Made by a program: the position numbers and the translations under genes
Shown: positions 1 through 6,245 of the stretch, in pieces
Layout of the letters: each line of letters opens with the position of its first letter
How positions within the stretch are numbered: position 1 is the first letter of the stretch
Origin: Cyclobacteriaceae bacterium
Lineage (GTDB): Bacteria; Bacteroidota; Bacteroidia; Cytophagales; Cyclobacteriaceae
DNA length: 6,245 nt
NCBI GenBank assembly: GCA_019751475.1
Contig: JAIENH010000250.1
Span: 1 to 6,245, forward strand
Reading direction: 5' to 3'
The notes under the pieces: model-generated
What the model was told of the DNA's origin: nothing
What the model saw: the letters and a program-made list of their open reading frames with translations, nothing else
Databases searched by the model: none

Positions 1-342
1 TACACCCGAGCCGCTGCTCACCTGTGTTTGCTGACCGCTGCCGCCAAAGAGCAGATCCCAATACGAATACGATGCCCCGCTTTGCGATATGCTGTTGATG
101 TACACCACGCTGGGGATTGTCTTGGAGGCTGCTTCGCTAAAATCAACTTTATCGAGGCTGGATGCCGAGGAGGGCATTACCACCGTGGGCTTATACGTTT
201 CCGTTGGTTCGTAGGAAGTTGCGTTGTAGTTGGCCGGAAGGGCATCGTTTGTTGATTTTTCTTTTTGAAACTGAAAGAATACGTAGGCCCCGGCAAGCCC
301 AGCTATAAATCCAATGACGATTGTTCTTAGCGTATTTCCCAT
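1..342 (-). CDS. HtrA/Deg-family trypsin-like serine protease, N-terminal part
   Basis: This is the first 114 codons of a gene that continues beyond position 1. The start is the ATG at 342-340, and the frame is open to the window edge. Residues 5-24 (LRTIVIGFIAGLAGAYVFFQ) form one hydrophobic segment after a short N-terminus with one Arg, so it is a membrane anchor or uncleaved signal. A polar linker rich in Pro, Ser and Thr follows at about 30-65. Residues 68-83 (FSEAASKTIPSVVYIN) match the entry into the protease domain of HtrA proteins. The fragment ends in SSGSGV, the usual motif just before the strand leading to the catalytic His. The catalytic His, Asp and Ser and any PDZ domain lie outside the window, so activity cannot be judged. 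HtrA proteins degrade or sense misfolded envelope proteins. The family call is firm; the subtype (DegP, DegQ or DegS-like) is not. Confidence 0.85.
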   Translation of the reverse strand, partial: MGNTLRTIVIGFIAGLAGAYVFFQFQKEKSTNDALPANYNATSYEPTETYKPTVVMPSSASSLDKVDFSEAASKTIPSVVYINSISQSGASYSYWDLLFGGSGQQTQVSSGSGV

Positions 343-360
343 GATGCGATCATTTTGGCA

Positions 361-368
361 CAAATATA
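361..368 (-). promoter_or_regulatory. Putative Bacteroidota -7 element for the HtrA gene
   Basis: Read on the minus strand this is TATATTTG, an exact match to the TAnnTTTG -7 element known for Bacteroidota primary sigma factor promoters. Its downstream end lies 18 nt before the ATG at 342, so transcription would start around 355 and give a very short leader. I see no convincing TTG -33 element at the right distance, so the call rests on one short motif and its position. Confidence 0.45.
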
Positions 369-396
369 AAACGGCATCGATTTTATTAAGTTCCGA

Positions 397-423
397 TTGG
401 TGCCCACCTTTGCGGTAACTTTA
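397..423 (+). promoter_or_regulatory. Possible promoter of the GH3-dxr-rseP operon
   Basis: TAACTTTA at 416-423 matches TAnnTTTG in all but the last base, and a TTG lies at 397-399, 16 nt upstream, slightly short of the usual spacing. The -7-like element ends 7 nt before the ATG at 431, so the transcript would be almost leaderless. No Shine-Dalgarno sequence is present. It is back to back with the HtrA promoter in an 88-bp divergent gap, so one regulator could act on both; I see no clear operator. Confidence 0.3.
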
Positions 424-430
424 TTTTTAA

Positions 431-1927
431 ATGGGTATCCGATCACTCCTTGCCAGGCCTTTTGCAGCATACATGGCCCGTCAGACAAGGGAATGGACGC
501 AGCGGCCTGCCTGGTATCAGCAGCAGGTTTTTGAAGAACTCATCCGCCAGGCAAAGGACACTGCGTTTGGACGTGATCATGGCTTTTCGGATATCCGCAC
601 TCCGGCAGATTTTGCCAAGCAAGTGCCTATTCGCGACTATGAAATATTAAAGCCCTACGTGGAGCGCGTGGTGGCCGGGGAAGAGAATGTGTTGTGGCCG
701 GGTAAGCCAATTTATTTTGCAAAGACCTCCGGCACTACCTCTGGCACCAAGTACATACCTATTTCAAAAGCCAGCATTCCCAATCACATCAACAGCGCGC
801 GCAACGCCTTGCTGAGTTATATTCATGAAACAGGCAATGCTTCATTTGTAGATGGCGATTTGATTTTTCTTTCAGGCAGTCCCGAACTTGATGAGAAAGC
901 CGGCATTAAAACGGGTCGTTTGTCAGGCATCGTCAATCACCACGTGCCGGGCTATCTGCGGAGCAACCAAAAGCCCAGCTATGACACCAACATCATTGAA
1001 GATTGGGAAGCCAAGCTCGAAAAAATAATTGATGAGACACTGCAAGCCAACATGACGTTGATCTCTGGCATTCCGCCTTGGGTACAAATGTATTTTGACC
1101 GGATACAAGCACGCACGGGGAAAAAAATAAAAGATGTATTTTCTCAATTCTCATTGTTCGCTTACGGTGGTGTGAACTTTGAGCCATACCGGGCGCGCCT
1201 GTTTGAGTCCATCGGCAAGAAAATCGATTCGATTGAAATGTACCCGGCCTCGGAGGGATTCATTGCGTACCAGGATTCGCAGCGTGAGCCAGGTTTGTTG
1301 CTGCTATTGAATACAGGAATATTTTATGAATTTATTCCGGCTGAAGAGTATTACTCCGAAAAACCACGAAGGCTCACGATCAGTGAAGTAGAAGTCGGGA
1401 AGAACTATGCCCTGGTGATCAACACCAATGCCGGTCTCTGGGGTTACTCAATTGGTGATACGGTGAAATTTGTTTCGAAAGATCCGTATCGCCTCGTAGT
1501 CACTGGGCGCATCAAGCATTTTATCTCGGCCTTTGGTGAGCACGTGATTGGCGAAGAAGTGGAAAAGGCAATGAAATTGACCATGCAACAATTTCCAGAA
1601 GTGGAGTTAGTGGAGTTTACGGTGGCGCCCAACGTGTCTCCGGCCGAGGGCATGCCGCACCACGAATGGTTTGTAGAGTTTGCTCGTGCGCCAAAAGACA
1701 TAGAGGCATTCTCATTGAAATTAGATCAACACCTCCGCGATTTAAATGTTTACTACGATGATTTAATTACTGGCAGCATCTTACGGACGTTGGTGCTGCG
1801 ATCGCTAAAGCCGCAGTCATTTATTGACTACATGAAATCACAGGGAAAACTGGGTGGACAGAACAAAGTACCCCGGCTGAGTAACGATAGAAAAATTGCA
1901 GATGAATTGGTTAAGTTTGCTTTATGA
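431..1927 (+). CDS. GH3-family acyl-adenylating enzyme (bacterial GH3 auxin-responsive promoter family protein)
   Basis: The 498-residue product matches the GH3 family of the ANL adenylate-forming superfamily. Plant members use ATP to adenylate a carboxylic acid hormone such as auxin or jasmonate, then join it to an amino acid. The ATP-binding loop TSGTTSGTKYIP is at 99-110, YPASEG at 271-276 corresponds to the second nucleotide-binding motif, and YSIGDTVKF at 339-347 followed by GRIKHFISAFGEHV at 359-372 marks the hinge to the C-terminal domain. The protein is close to full length for bacterial members, which are shorter than plant GH3s of about 600 residues. No signal peptide is seen, so it is probably cytoplasmic. 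The bacterial substrate is unknown, and the name does not imply auxin chemistry. The ATG at 431 is first in frame after the divergent promoter. It heads the plus-strand operon, and its TGA overlaps the next ATG. Confidence 0.9.
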   Translation: MGIRSLLARPFAAYMARQTREWTQRPAWYQQQVFEELIRQAKDTAFGRDHGFSDIRTPADFAKQVPIRDYEILKPYVERVVAGEENVLWPGKPIYFAKTSGTTSGTKYIPISKASIPNHINSARNALLSYIHETGNASFVDGDLIFLSGSPELDEKAGIKTGRLSGIVNHHVPGYLRSNQKPSYDTNIIEDWEAKLEKIIDETLQANMTLISGIPPWVQMYFDRIQARTGKKIKDVFSQFSLFAYGGVNFEPYRARLFESIGKKIDSIEMYPASEGFIAYQDSQREPGLLLLLNTGIFYEFIPAEEYYSEKPRRLTISEVEVGKNYALVINTNAGLWGYSIGDTVKFVSKDPYRLVVTGRIKHFISAFGEHVIGEEVEKAMKLTMQQFPEVELVEFTVAPNVSPAEGMPHHEWFVEFARAPKDIEAFSLKLDQHLRDLNVYYDDLITGSILRTLVLRSLKPQSFIDYMKSQGKLGGQNKVPRLSNDRKIADELVKFAL

Positions 1928-2223
1928 TAAACGAAGCACAAAGGGAAATTGTAATTCATCATCTTAAGTCCCTCCGACCTTCTAAGATTGGCATATTTGG
2001 ATCGTATGCGAGAAATGAAGAAAAGCCAACAAGTGATTTGGATATTCTGATTTACATGAATCCAGATGTGCGCTTTTCTTTACTGGATCTGATAGGGATA
2101 GAGCAGCAAATTTCAGATGCGTTAGGGGTGAAGGTGGATATCGTAACCGAACGGTCGCTTCATCCTTATATGAAATTATTCGTTGAGAAAGATGTGAAGA
2201 TCATTTCCGATGAAAAGCGATAA
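1924..2223 (+). CDS. mntA: MNT-domain nucleotidyltransferase, MntA-type antitoxin
   Basis: The 99-residue minimal nucleotidyltransferase carries the signature GSX10DXD exactly: G26-S27 in GSYAR, then D38 and D40 in SDLDIL. D72 in KVDIVT is the likely third metal-binding acid. With the HEPN protein encoded next it forms a type VII toxin-antitoxin pair. In studied MntA-HepT systems this enzyme uses ATP to AMPylate a Tyr of the toxin and so silences it. Its ATG overlaps the GH3 stop in an ATGA junction (1924-1927), which predicts translational coupling, and its end overlaps the HEPN gene by 14 nt. G+C is about 39% by hand count, lower than in sampled GH3 and dxr sequence, which suggests acquisition. 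All catalytic residues are present, so it looks functional. Substrate and partner are inferred from the family and the adjacent gene. Confidence 0.9.
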   Translation: MINEAQREIVIHHLKSLRPSKIGIFGSYARNEEKPTSDLDILIYMNPDVRFSLLDLIGIEQQISDALGVKVDIVTERSLHPYMKLFVEKDVKIISDEKR

Positions 2224-2551
2224 ACTTTTTATAATTCATATTTTAGATGCTATTGATCGTATTGAGAGTTACACGAATAATGTTTCTGAGCAGGAGTTTA
2301 TGACTCATTTTATGATACAAGATGCAGTAATTCGCAACATTCAGATTATTGGTGAGGCGAGCAAGAAAATAAGTCAACCCTTACGGGATAAATACACAGA
2401 TATTGAATGGAGAAAGATTGCAGGCATGAGAAACAAAGTAATACATGAGTATTTTGGAATTGACCTGCCTCTTGTATGGCAAGTGGTAAAGCATGATCTT
2501 CCAAAGTTGAAAAGTCAGATTACTAAACTTGATAGCGATTTCGTTCTATAA
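2210..2551 (+). CDS. hepT: HEPN-domain HepT-like ribonuclease toxin (DUF86 family)
   Basis: The 113-residue, probably all-helical protein belongs to the HEPN/DUF86 family. The active-site motif RX4HXY is intact: R74, H79 and Y81 in RNKVIHEY. Upstream helices include the typical segment IRNIQIIGEASKKIS at 41-55. Family members dimerise to form a metal-independent RNase site from the Arg and His. The motif Tyr is the residue AMPylated by the MNT partner in studied systems. The start codon ATG at 2210 lies inside the 3' end of the antitoxin gene in another frame (14-nt overlap), so the two are probably translated in step, antitoxin first. G+C is about 34% by hand count, the lowest of the operon genes. 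Toxicity and RNA target cannot be read from sequence, but nothing looks degraded. Confidence 0.9.
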   Translation: MKSDKLFIIHILDAIDRIESYTNNVSEQEFMTHFMIQDAVIRNIQIIGEASKKISQPLRDKYTDIEWRKIAGMRNKVIHEYFGIDLPLVWQVVKHDLPKLKSQITKLDSDFVL

Positions 2552-2612
2552 TTTTTTTAGAATTCGCTTATGAAAATTTTCCCCTCTCCGCTAATTCTCT
2601 TTATTTAAAATC

Positions 2613-3770
2613 TTGAATTCAAAAAAGCACATCGCGATTCTCGGTTCTACCGGCTCCATTGGCACGCAGGCATTAGAGGTGATTCAATCGCACCCCGAAC
2701 AATTTGAGGTGGAGTTGCTCACGGCTCAAAACAATGCTGACCTATTGATTGAGCAGGCCACCAAGTTCAAGCCTAATGCGGTGGTCATAGCCAACGAAGA
2801 CCACTACATGAAAGTGAAAATGGCCCTGCTACCTCTCAATATAAAAGTTTTTGCGGGAGAAAACGCCCTGGCTTCTGCTGTTCAAATGGACACCATTGAC
2901 CTGGTGCTGACTGCTCTCGTAGGCTATTCCGGCTTGAAGCCGACCATGAAAGCCATTGAGGCTGGAAAGACCATTGCGCTCGCCAACAAGGAAACATTGG
3001 TGGTGGCCGGTGATCTGATCACAACGTTAGCACGGGAAAAAGATGTCAACATTCTTCCGGTTGACTCCGAACATTCCGCCATCTTTCAATGCCTGGTGGG
3101 TGAATTTCATAATCGCATCGAAAAAATAATCCTCACGGCCTCGGGCGGGCCCTTTCGGGGAAAAAAGAGAGAAGCACTCGCTCATGTTACCAAGGCCGAG
3201 GCTTTGAAGCACCCAAACTGGACAATGGGAGCTAAAGTCACTATCGATTCGGCTACGCTCATGAATAAGGGACTGGAGGTCATTGAAGCCAAATGGCTTT
3301 TTGGGTTACGACCCGACCAGGTGGACGTGGTAGTACATCCGCAATCAATAATTCATTCGCTGGTGCAGTTTGAAGATAGTTCTATAAAAGCGCAACTCGG
3401 CTTGCCCGACATGCGTTTACCCATTCAGTTTGCGCTGGGGTATCCGCAACGCTTGGCAAGTACGTTTCCACGCTTTGATTTTGCCGCTTATCCCGCTCTC
3501 ACGTTTGAGCCGCCTGATACCGAAACTTTTCGTAATCTTGCGCTCGCTTTTCAAGCGCTGGGCAAAGGAGGAAACATGCCCTGCGTGCTAAATGCAGCCA
3601 ACGAAGTAGTGGTGGAGCAGTTTTTGAAAGACAGGCTGGGTTTTTTGCAGATGAGTGAAGTGGTGGAACAATGCATGAATAAAATGAGTTATGTGGCAAA
3701 GCCAAGCCTGGATGACTATGTGCAAACTGACCAAGAGACAAGAATCAGGGCTGCGGAATTGATCGGCTGA
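2613..3770 (+). CDS. dxr: 1-deoxy-D-xylulose 5-phosphate reductoisomerase
   Basis: DXR (IspC) converts 1-deoxy-D-xylulose 5-phosphate to 2-C-methyl-D-erythritol 4-phosphate with NADPH, the committed step of the MEP isoprenoid pathway in the cytoplasm. The 385-residue product is of normal family length. The NADPH-binding GSTGSIG is at 11-17, LANKE at 123-127, metal ligands D151 and E153 in DSEHSA, the third metal ligand E222 at the end of the WTMGAKVTIDSATLMNKGLE segment (203-222), and HPQSIIHS at 242-249. SGGPF at 177-181 belongs to the substrate site. The start is TTG at 2613: the in-frame codons back to the TAA at 2592-2594 contain no ATG, and a later start would remove the nucleotide-binding loop. 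The 61 bp before it are AT-rich, with no Shine-Dalgarno site or clear terminator. rseP follows 40 bp downstream. Confidence 0.97.
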   Translation: MNSKKHIAILGSTGSIGTQALEVIQSHPEQFEVELLTAQNNADLLIEQATKFKPNAVVIANEDHYMKVKMALLPLNIKVFAGENALASAVQMDTIDLVLTALVGYSGLKPTMKAIEAGKTIALANKETLVVAGDLITTLAREKDVNILPVDSEHSAIFQCLVGEFHNRIEKIILTASGGPFRGKKREALAHVTKAEALKHPNWTMGAKVTIDSATLMNKGLEVIEAKWLFGLRPDQVDVVVHPQSIIHSLVQFEDSSIKAQLGLPDMRLPIQFALGYPQRLASTFPRFDFAAYPALTFEPPDTETFRNLALAFQALGKGGNMPCVLNAANEVVVEQFLKDRLGFLQMSEVVEQCMNKMSYVAKPSLDDYVQTDQETRIRAAELIG

Positions 3771-3810
3771 TAAAAAGGAGCATTAAAAAATTAAATCAAC
3801 GAGATAACGT

Positions 3811-5172
3811 ATGGAGGGAATGATTATGACGGCCCAACTTCTGTTGAGCCTTTCTATTTTGATCGTAGTGCATGAGTGGGGTCACTACATCACGGCCCGC
3901 ATGTTCAATATTCGGGTGGAGAAGTTTTATCTCTTCTTCGATTTTCTGTTCCCCATGGCCAACATGATGAATTTTTCGTTGATCAAATACAAGAAGGGTG
4001 ATACAGAGTTTGGTATTGGTTGGTTTCCGTTGGGTGGTTATGTAAAAATAGCTGGCATGGTGGACGAGAGCATGGACAAAGAAGCCATGAAAGCCCCGGC
4101 ACAGGAGTGGGAGTTCCGTTCGAAGAAGCCCTGGCAACGACTCATCGTTATGCTGGGAGGCATTATCGTTAATGTGATTGTAGGCGTTCTTATTTTTATT
4201 GGACTCACCTACTTTTTAGGGGATACCTATATTCCGAAAGAATACGTCAACACGCATGGTGGTATTCATGCTATGGAGTTAGGTGAGCAAGTTGGTCTAA
4301 AAACGGGCGATCAATTGGTGAACATCAATGGACAAAGCTTCACCGACTTTCAAGATATGATGAAACCGGATGTGCTTTTGTCACATGGCTCATACTACAC
4401 GGTGTTGCGCGATGGAAAAGAAGTGCGCATTGATATCCCGGGAAACTTTATTGAGAATTTTAACAACAAAAATGCAGCGGGCTCATTCATTGCTCCCCGC
4501 ATTCCTGCTGTGGTTGCTTTTATTTCTCCCGGAAGTATTGCTGATAAAGTCGGACTTAAGGCGGGCGATGTCTTTCAGGAAATTGACAACAACCCGATTC
4601 ATTATCAGGATGAGGTAATTAAAATCGTGAAAAGCGGCCCGCGTGATTCTATTTCATTCAAAGTAAAAAGAGGTGAAGAGGTGTTGGCTTTCCGCGAGGA
4701 TTTCAAAGGCAAGGATGTGATTGGTTTTGCACCCATAGGGTTGGATAAAAAGGATTTGGCCTACATTCATTATGGATTAGGACAATCCATGTTGCTCGGT
4801 ACCGAGCGGGCCTTTGGAGTAATTTTCGTTCAGCTTAAGGCCTTCAAAAAGATTTTTACAGGTGAGATTTCATTTACGAAATCACTTTCAGGTCCCATCG
4901 GTATGGCGCAGGCTTTTGGCGCAGAGTGGGATTGGGAGCGCTTCTGGCGAATGACAGGTCTTCTCTCCATGGTGCTGGCGTTTATGAACCTGTTGCCGAT
5001 CCCCGGTCTCGATGGTGGTTACGTTATGTTTTTGTTGTATGAAATGATCAGTGGCCGCGAGCCAAATGAAAAAGTATTTGAAACAGCCCTAAAAATTGGA
5101 ATGGCCATCTTGTTGGTGTTGATGGTCTTCGTGTTTTACAACGACATCGCCAAGCTGTTCACCGGAGGATAG
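3811..5172 (+). CDS. rseP: RseP-type site-2 intramembrane zinc metalloprotease (M50)
   Basis: The 453-residue membrane protease has the usual RseP length and layout. It cuts single-pass proteins within the membrane, classically an anti-sigma factor already clipped by a DegS-like protease. The zinc motif HEWGH (21-25) sits at the end of the first membrane segment (about 7-22). A second hydrophobic span lies at about 111-136, two PDZ-like domains at about 150-205 and 225-290 (with LKTGDQLV and LKAGDVFQEI), then SGPIG at 360-364, a membrane span at about 382-398, the third zinc ligand D401 in NLLPIPGLDGG, and a final span at about 428-445. The ATG at 3811 gives the N-terminus expected for the phylum. 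In-frame ATGs at 3820 and 3826 are alternatives; GGAGGG at 3813-3818 is 7 nt before the latter. It is the last gene of the operon, directly before a strong terminator. Confidence 0.93.
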   Translation: MEGMIMTAQLLLSLSILIVVHEWGHYITARMFNIRVEKFYLFFDFLFPMANMMNFSLIKYKKGDTEFGIGWFPLGGYVKIAGMVDESMDKEAMKAPAQEWEFRSKKPWQRLIVMLGGIIVNVIVGVLIFIGLTYFLGDTYIPKEYVNTHGGIHAMELGEQVGLKTGDQLVNINGQSFTDFQDMMKPDVLLSHGSYYTVLRDGKEVRIDIPGNFIENFNNKNAAGSFIAPRIPAVVAFISPGSIADKVGLKAGDVFQEIDNNPIHYQDEVIKIVKSGPRDSISFKVKRGEEVLAFREDFKGKDVIGFAPIGLDKKDLAYIHYGLGQSMLLGTERAFGVIFVQLKAFKKIFTGEISFTKSLSGPIGMAQAFGAEWDWERFWRMTGLLSMVLAFMNLLPIPGLDGGYVMFLLYEMISGREPNEKVFETALKIGMAILLVLMVFVFYNDIAKLFTGG

Positions 5173-5186
5173 AATTCAAACAAAAT

Positions 5187-5220
5187 AAAAAATGGACACT
5201 GAACGATGTCCATTTTTTTT
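5187..5220. terminator. Bidirectional intrinsic terminator between rseP and the M20 gene
   Basis: A perfect 12-bp inverted repeat (AAAAAATGGACA at 5187-5198, TGTCCATTTTTT at 5207-5218) encloses an 8-nt loop and is followed by T to 5220. The A run on the left arm supplies the U tract for the opposite direction. It lies 14 nt after the rseP stop and a few bases past the stop of the convergent gene, so it should end transcription from both sides. Confidence 0.88.
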
Positions 5221-5223
5221 AGC

Positions 5224-6245
5224 CTACTGTTTTCCTTTTCGAAAATCTAACGGAGGTTTTCGATCGCCAATCATTGACTTATACGTAAAATCTGGCCCGA
5301 CAAAAGTGGCCAACTCTTTCTTTGCTTTATCGATGATGGAAGGATTGGTGAACAAATCAATTCCAGTCATGGCAATGGTCTTGGCTGCATTGTTCATAGC
5401 CTTAAACCCAATACTTGATCCACCTGAAGCAACTGCCTGCCACGAGTGTGCGGGCACACCGGGCACCCAGGTTGCCACGCCCAGCCCAGCTGTAGGCACC
5501 ACCCAAGTTATATCACCGACATCTGTGGATGCAGGGAAGAAACCACCTGTCTTGAAGGGCTGCACTTGCGTAGCGGATTCGAGTGGAGGCGCTTTGGTGT
5601 TTAACGTGCTTTGCAACTTCTTTCCAAATTCAACTTCAGCAGGAGTATAGTTCACTCCACCCACAATTTTCAAGTTATTGTACATCAGTCGGGCGAGCGT
5701 CTCGTTAGGCACAAGATTGTACGAACCAGAGATAACTTCGTATTTCATCGTGGTCTCTGTGCCGCTCGCTGCGCCCTCGGCTGCCTTCACAATGCGGCCC
5801 CAGATTTCTTCCACCATGCGGGCATCCGGATGCCGCACCATGTATTCCGCTTCTGCGTAGTCGGGTACAACGTTGGCCGCCAGGCCGCCTTTGTTAATGA
5901 CATAATGAATACGGGCTTCTTGCGGTACATGCTCGCGCATCAGGTTGACCATGTAATTCATAGCCTCCAGTCCGTCAAGTGCGGAGCGGCCTGCCTGAGG
6001 TGCAGCCGCTGCGTGTGCGGAACGACCATAAAACTTAAAAATGGTTTGTTTGATGGCAAGGCACGACTCAGGACTTGCATCGTTCTCACTGGAGGGGTGC
6101 CAGTGCAGTACTACATCCACATCTTTGAATAATCCATCGCGCACCATATAGACTTTGGCGGAGCCGCCCTCTTCCGCAGGGGTGCCAAATAGTTTTATCG
6201 TACCTGCTTTTTTGTTTTTAATCAACCAGTCTTTCAGCGTGACGG
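5224..6245 (-). CDS. M20-family amidohydrolase, AbgB-like, C-terminal part
   Basis: The frame is open from the right edge to a TAG at 5226-5224, giving 339 visible residues; the N-terminus, including the first metal ligands, is outside. The TTG at 6225 is internal, because the frame upstream reads VTLKDW, typical of the family. Fragment landmarks are GTPAEEGG (20-27, catalytic and metal-binding Glu), LHWHP (46-50, a metal-binding His), the inserted dimerisation domain beginning near FYGRSAHAAAAP (71-82), STDVGD (239-244), and AHSWQ (265-269, the last metal-binding His). The closest type I recognise is AbgB, the p-aminobenzoyl-glutamate hydrolase subunit. M20 members also cleave other N-acyl amino acids or dipeptides, so the substrate is open. 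Whether a signal peptide exists cannot be seen. It is convergent with rseP, shares its terminator, and has no evident functional tie to the operon. Confidence 0.9.
   Translation of the reverse strand, partial: VTLKDWLIKNKKAGTIKLFGTPAEEGGSAKVYMVRDGLFKDVDVVLHWHPSSENDASPESCLAIKQTIFKFYGRSAHAAAAPQAGRSALDGLEAMNYMVNLMREHVPQEARIHYVINKGGLAANVVPDYAEAEYMVRHPDARMVEEIWGRIVKAAEGAASGTETTMKYEVISGSYNLVPNETLARLMYNNLKIVGGVNYTPAEVEFGKKLQSTLNTKAPPLESATQVQPFKTGGFFPASTDVGDITWVVPTAGLGVATWVPGVPAHSWQAVASGGSSIGFKAMNNAAKTIAMTGIDLFTNPSIIDKAKKELATFVGPDFTYKSMIGDRKPPLDFRKGKQ

Noticed and set aside
28..255. Plus-strand open frame of 75 codons at the left edge
   Set aside because: It is antisense to the HtrA N-terminal coding region, which has a recognisable membrane anchor and family motifs; the plus frame shows none.
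2540..2566. Possible terminator after the HEPN gene (TTCTA and TAGAA around a T run)
   Set aside because: The stem is only 5 bp and the T run is in the loop rather than after the stem, so it is not a credible intrinsic terminator.
3775..3780. AAGGAG as a ribosome binding site for rseP
   Set aside because: It lies 30 nt before the ATG at 3811, too far for Shine-Dalgarno function, and no start codon at the proper distance leads into a real gene.
2558..5177. TAGAATTC occurring at 2558-2565 and 5170-5177, with a further GAATTC at 2615-2620
   Set aside because: These short palindromic hexamers have no shared extended context beyond AT richness; chance is the simplest explanation.
5192..6132. Plus-strand open frames of 60 to 173 codons near the right end
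   Set aside because: They lie antisense to the M20 gene, whose frame is open throughout with intact family motifs; one begins inside the terminator hairpin. Their Cys- and His-rich content is what the complement of this gene would give.
6223..6225. TTG at 6225 as the start of the M20 gene
   Set aside because: The frame stays open to the window edge and upstream codons encode VTLKDW, which continues the family alignment, while a start here would remove the first half of the catalytic domain.

Overview
The window looks like a chromosomal segment of a Bacteroidota bacterium, probably a Cytophagales-type environmental lineage. The inference rests on a bacterial GH3-family adenylating enzyme next to dxr and rseP, little use of Shine-Dalgarno sites, AT-rich leaders with a TAnnTTTG-like promoter element, and an RseP of the form I associate with this phylum. 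No rRNA, tRNA, CRISPR array or insertion sequence is visible. No entirely new system is evident. The most notable feature is a toxin-antitoxin pair fused into a housekeeping operon.

Layout. Positions 1-342 (minus) hold the N-terminal 114 codons of a membrane-anchored HtrA/Deg-type serine protease; the gene runs off the left edge. The 88 bp at 343-430 form a divergent promoter region. From 431 to 5172 five plus-strand genes are tightly packed and appear to form one operon: a GH3-family enzyme (431-1927), an MNT nucleotidyltransferase antitoxin (1924-2223), a HEPN/HepT toxin (2210-2551), dxr for isoprenoid precursor synthesis (2613-3770, TTG start) and the site-2 protease rseP (3811-5172). A strong hairpin at 5187-5218 with T runs on both strands ends this operon. 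It also ends the convergent minus-strand gene at 5224-6245, an M20-family amidohydrolase resembling AbgB whose N-terminus lies beyond the right edge.

How the genes fit together. MNT and HEPN overlap each other by 14 nt, and MNT overlaps the GH3 stop codon by an ATGA junction. The pair is clearly more AT-rich (hand count about 39% and 34% G+C, against roughly half in the sampled flanking gene sequence), which fits a later insertion between GH3 and dxr. RseP and the divergent anchored HtrA protease recall the DegS/RseP two-step proteolysis of envelope stress control, but no anti-sigma factor or sigma factor lies in the window, so that link is inference only. dxr and rseP have unrelated biochemical roles, although they are also near neighbours in many other bacteria.
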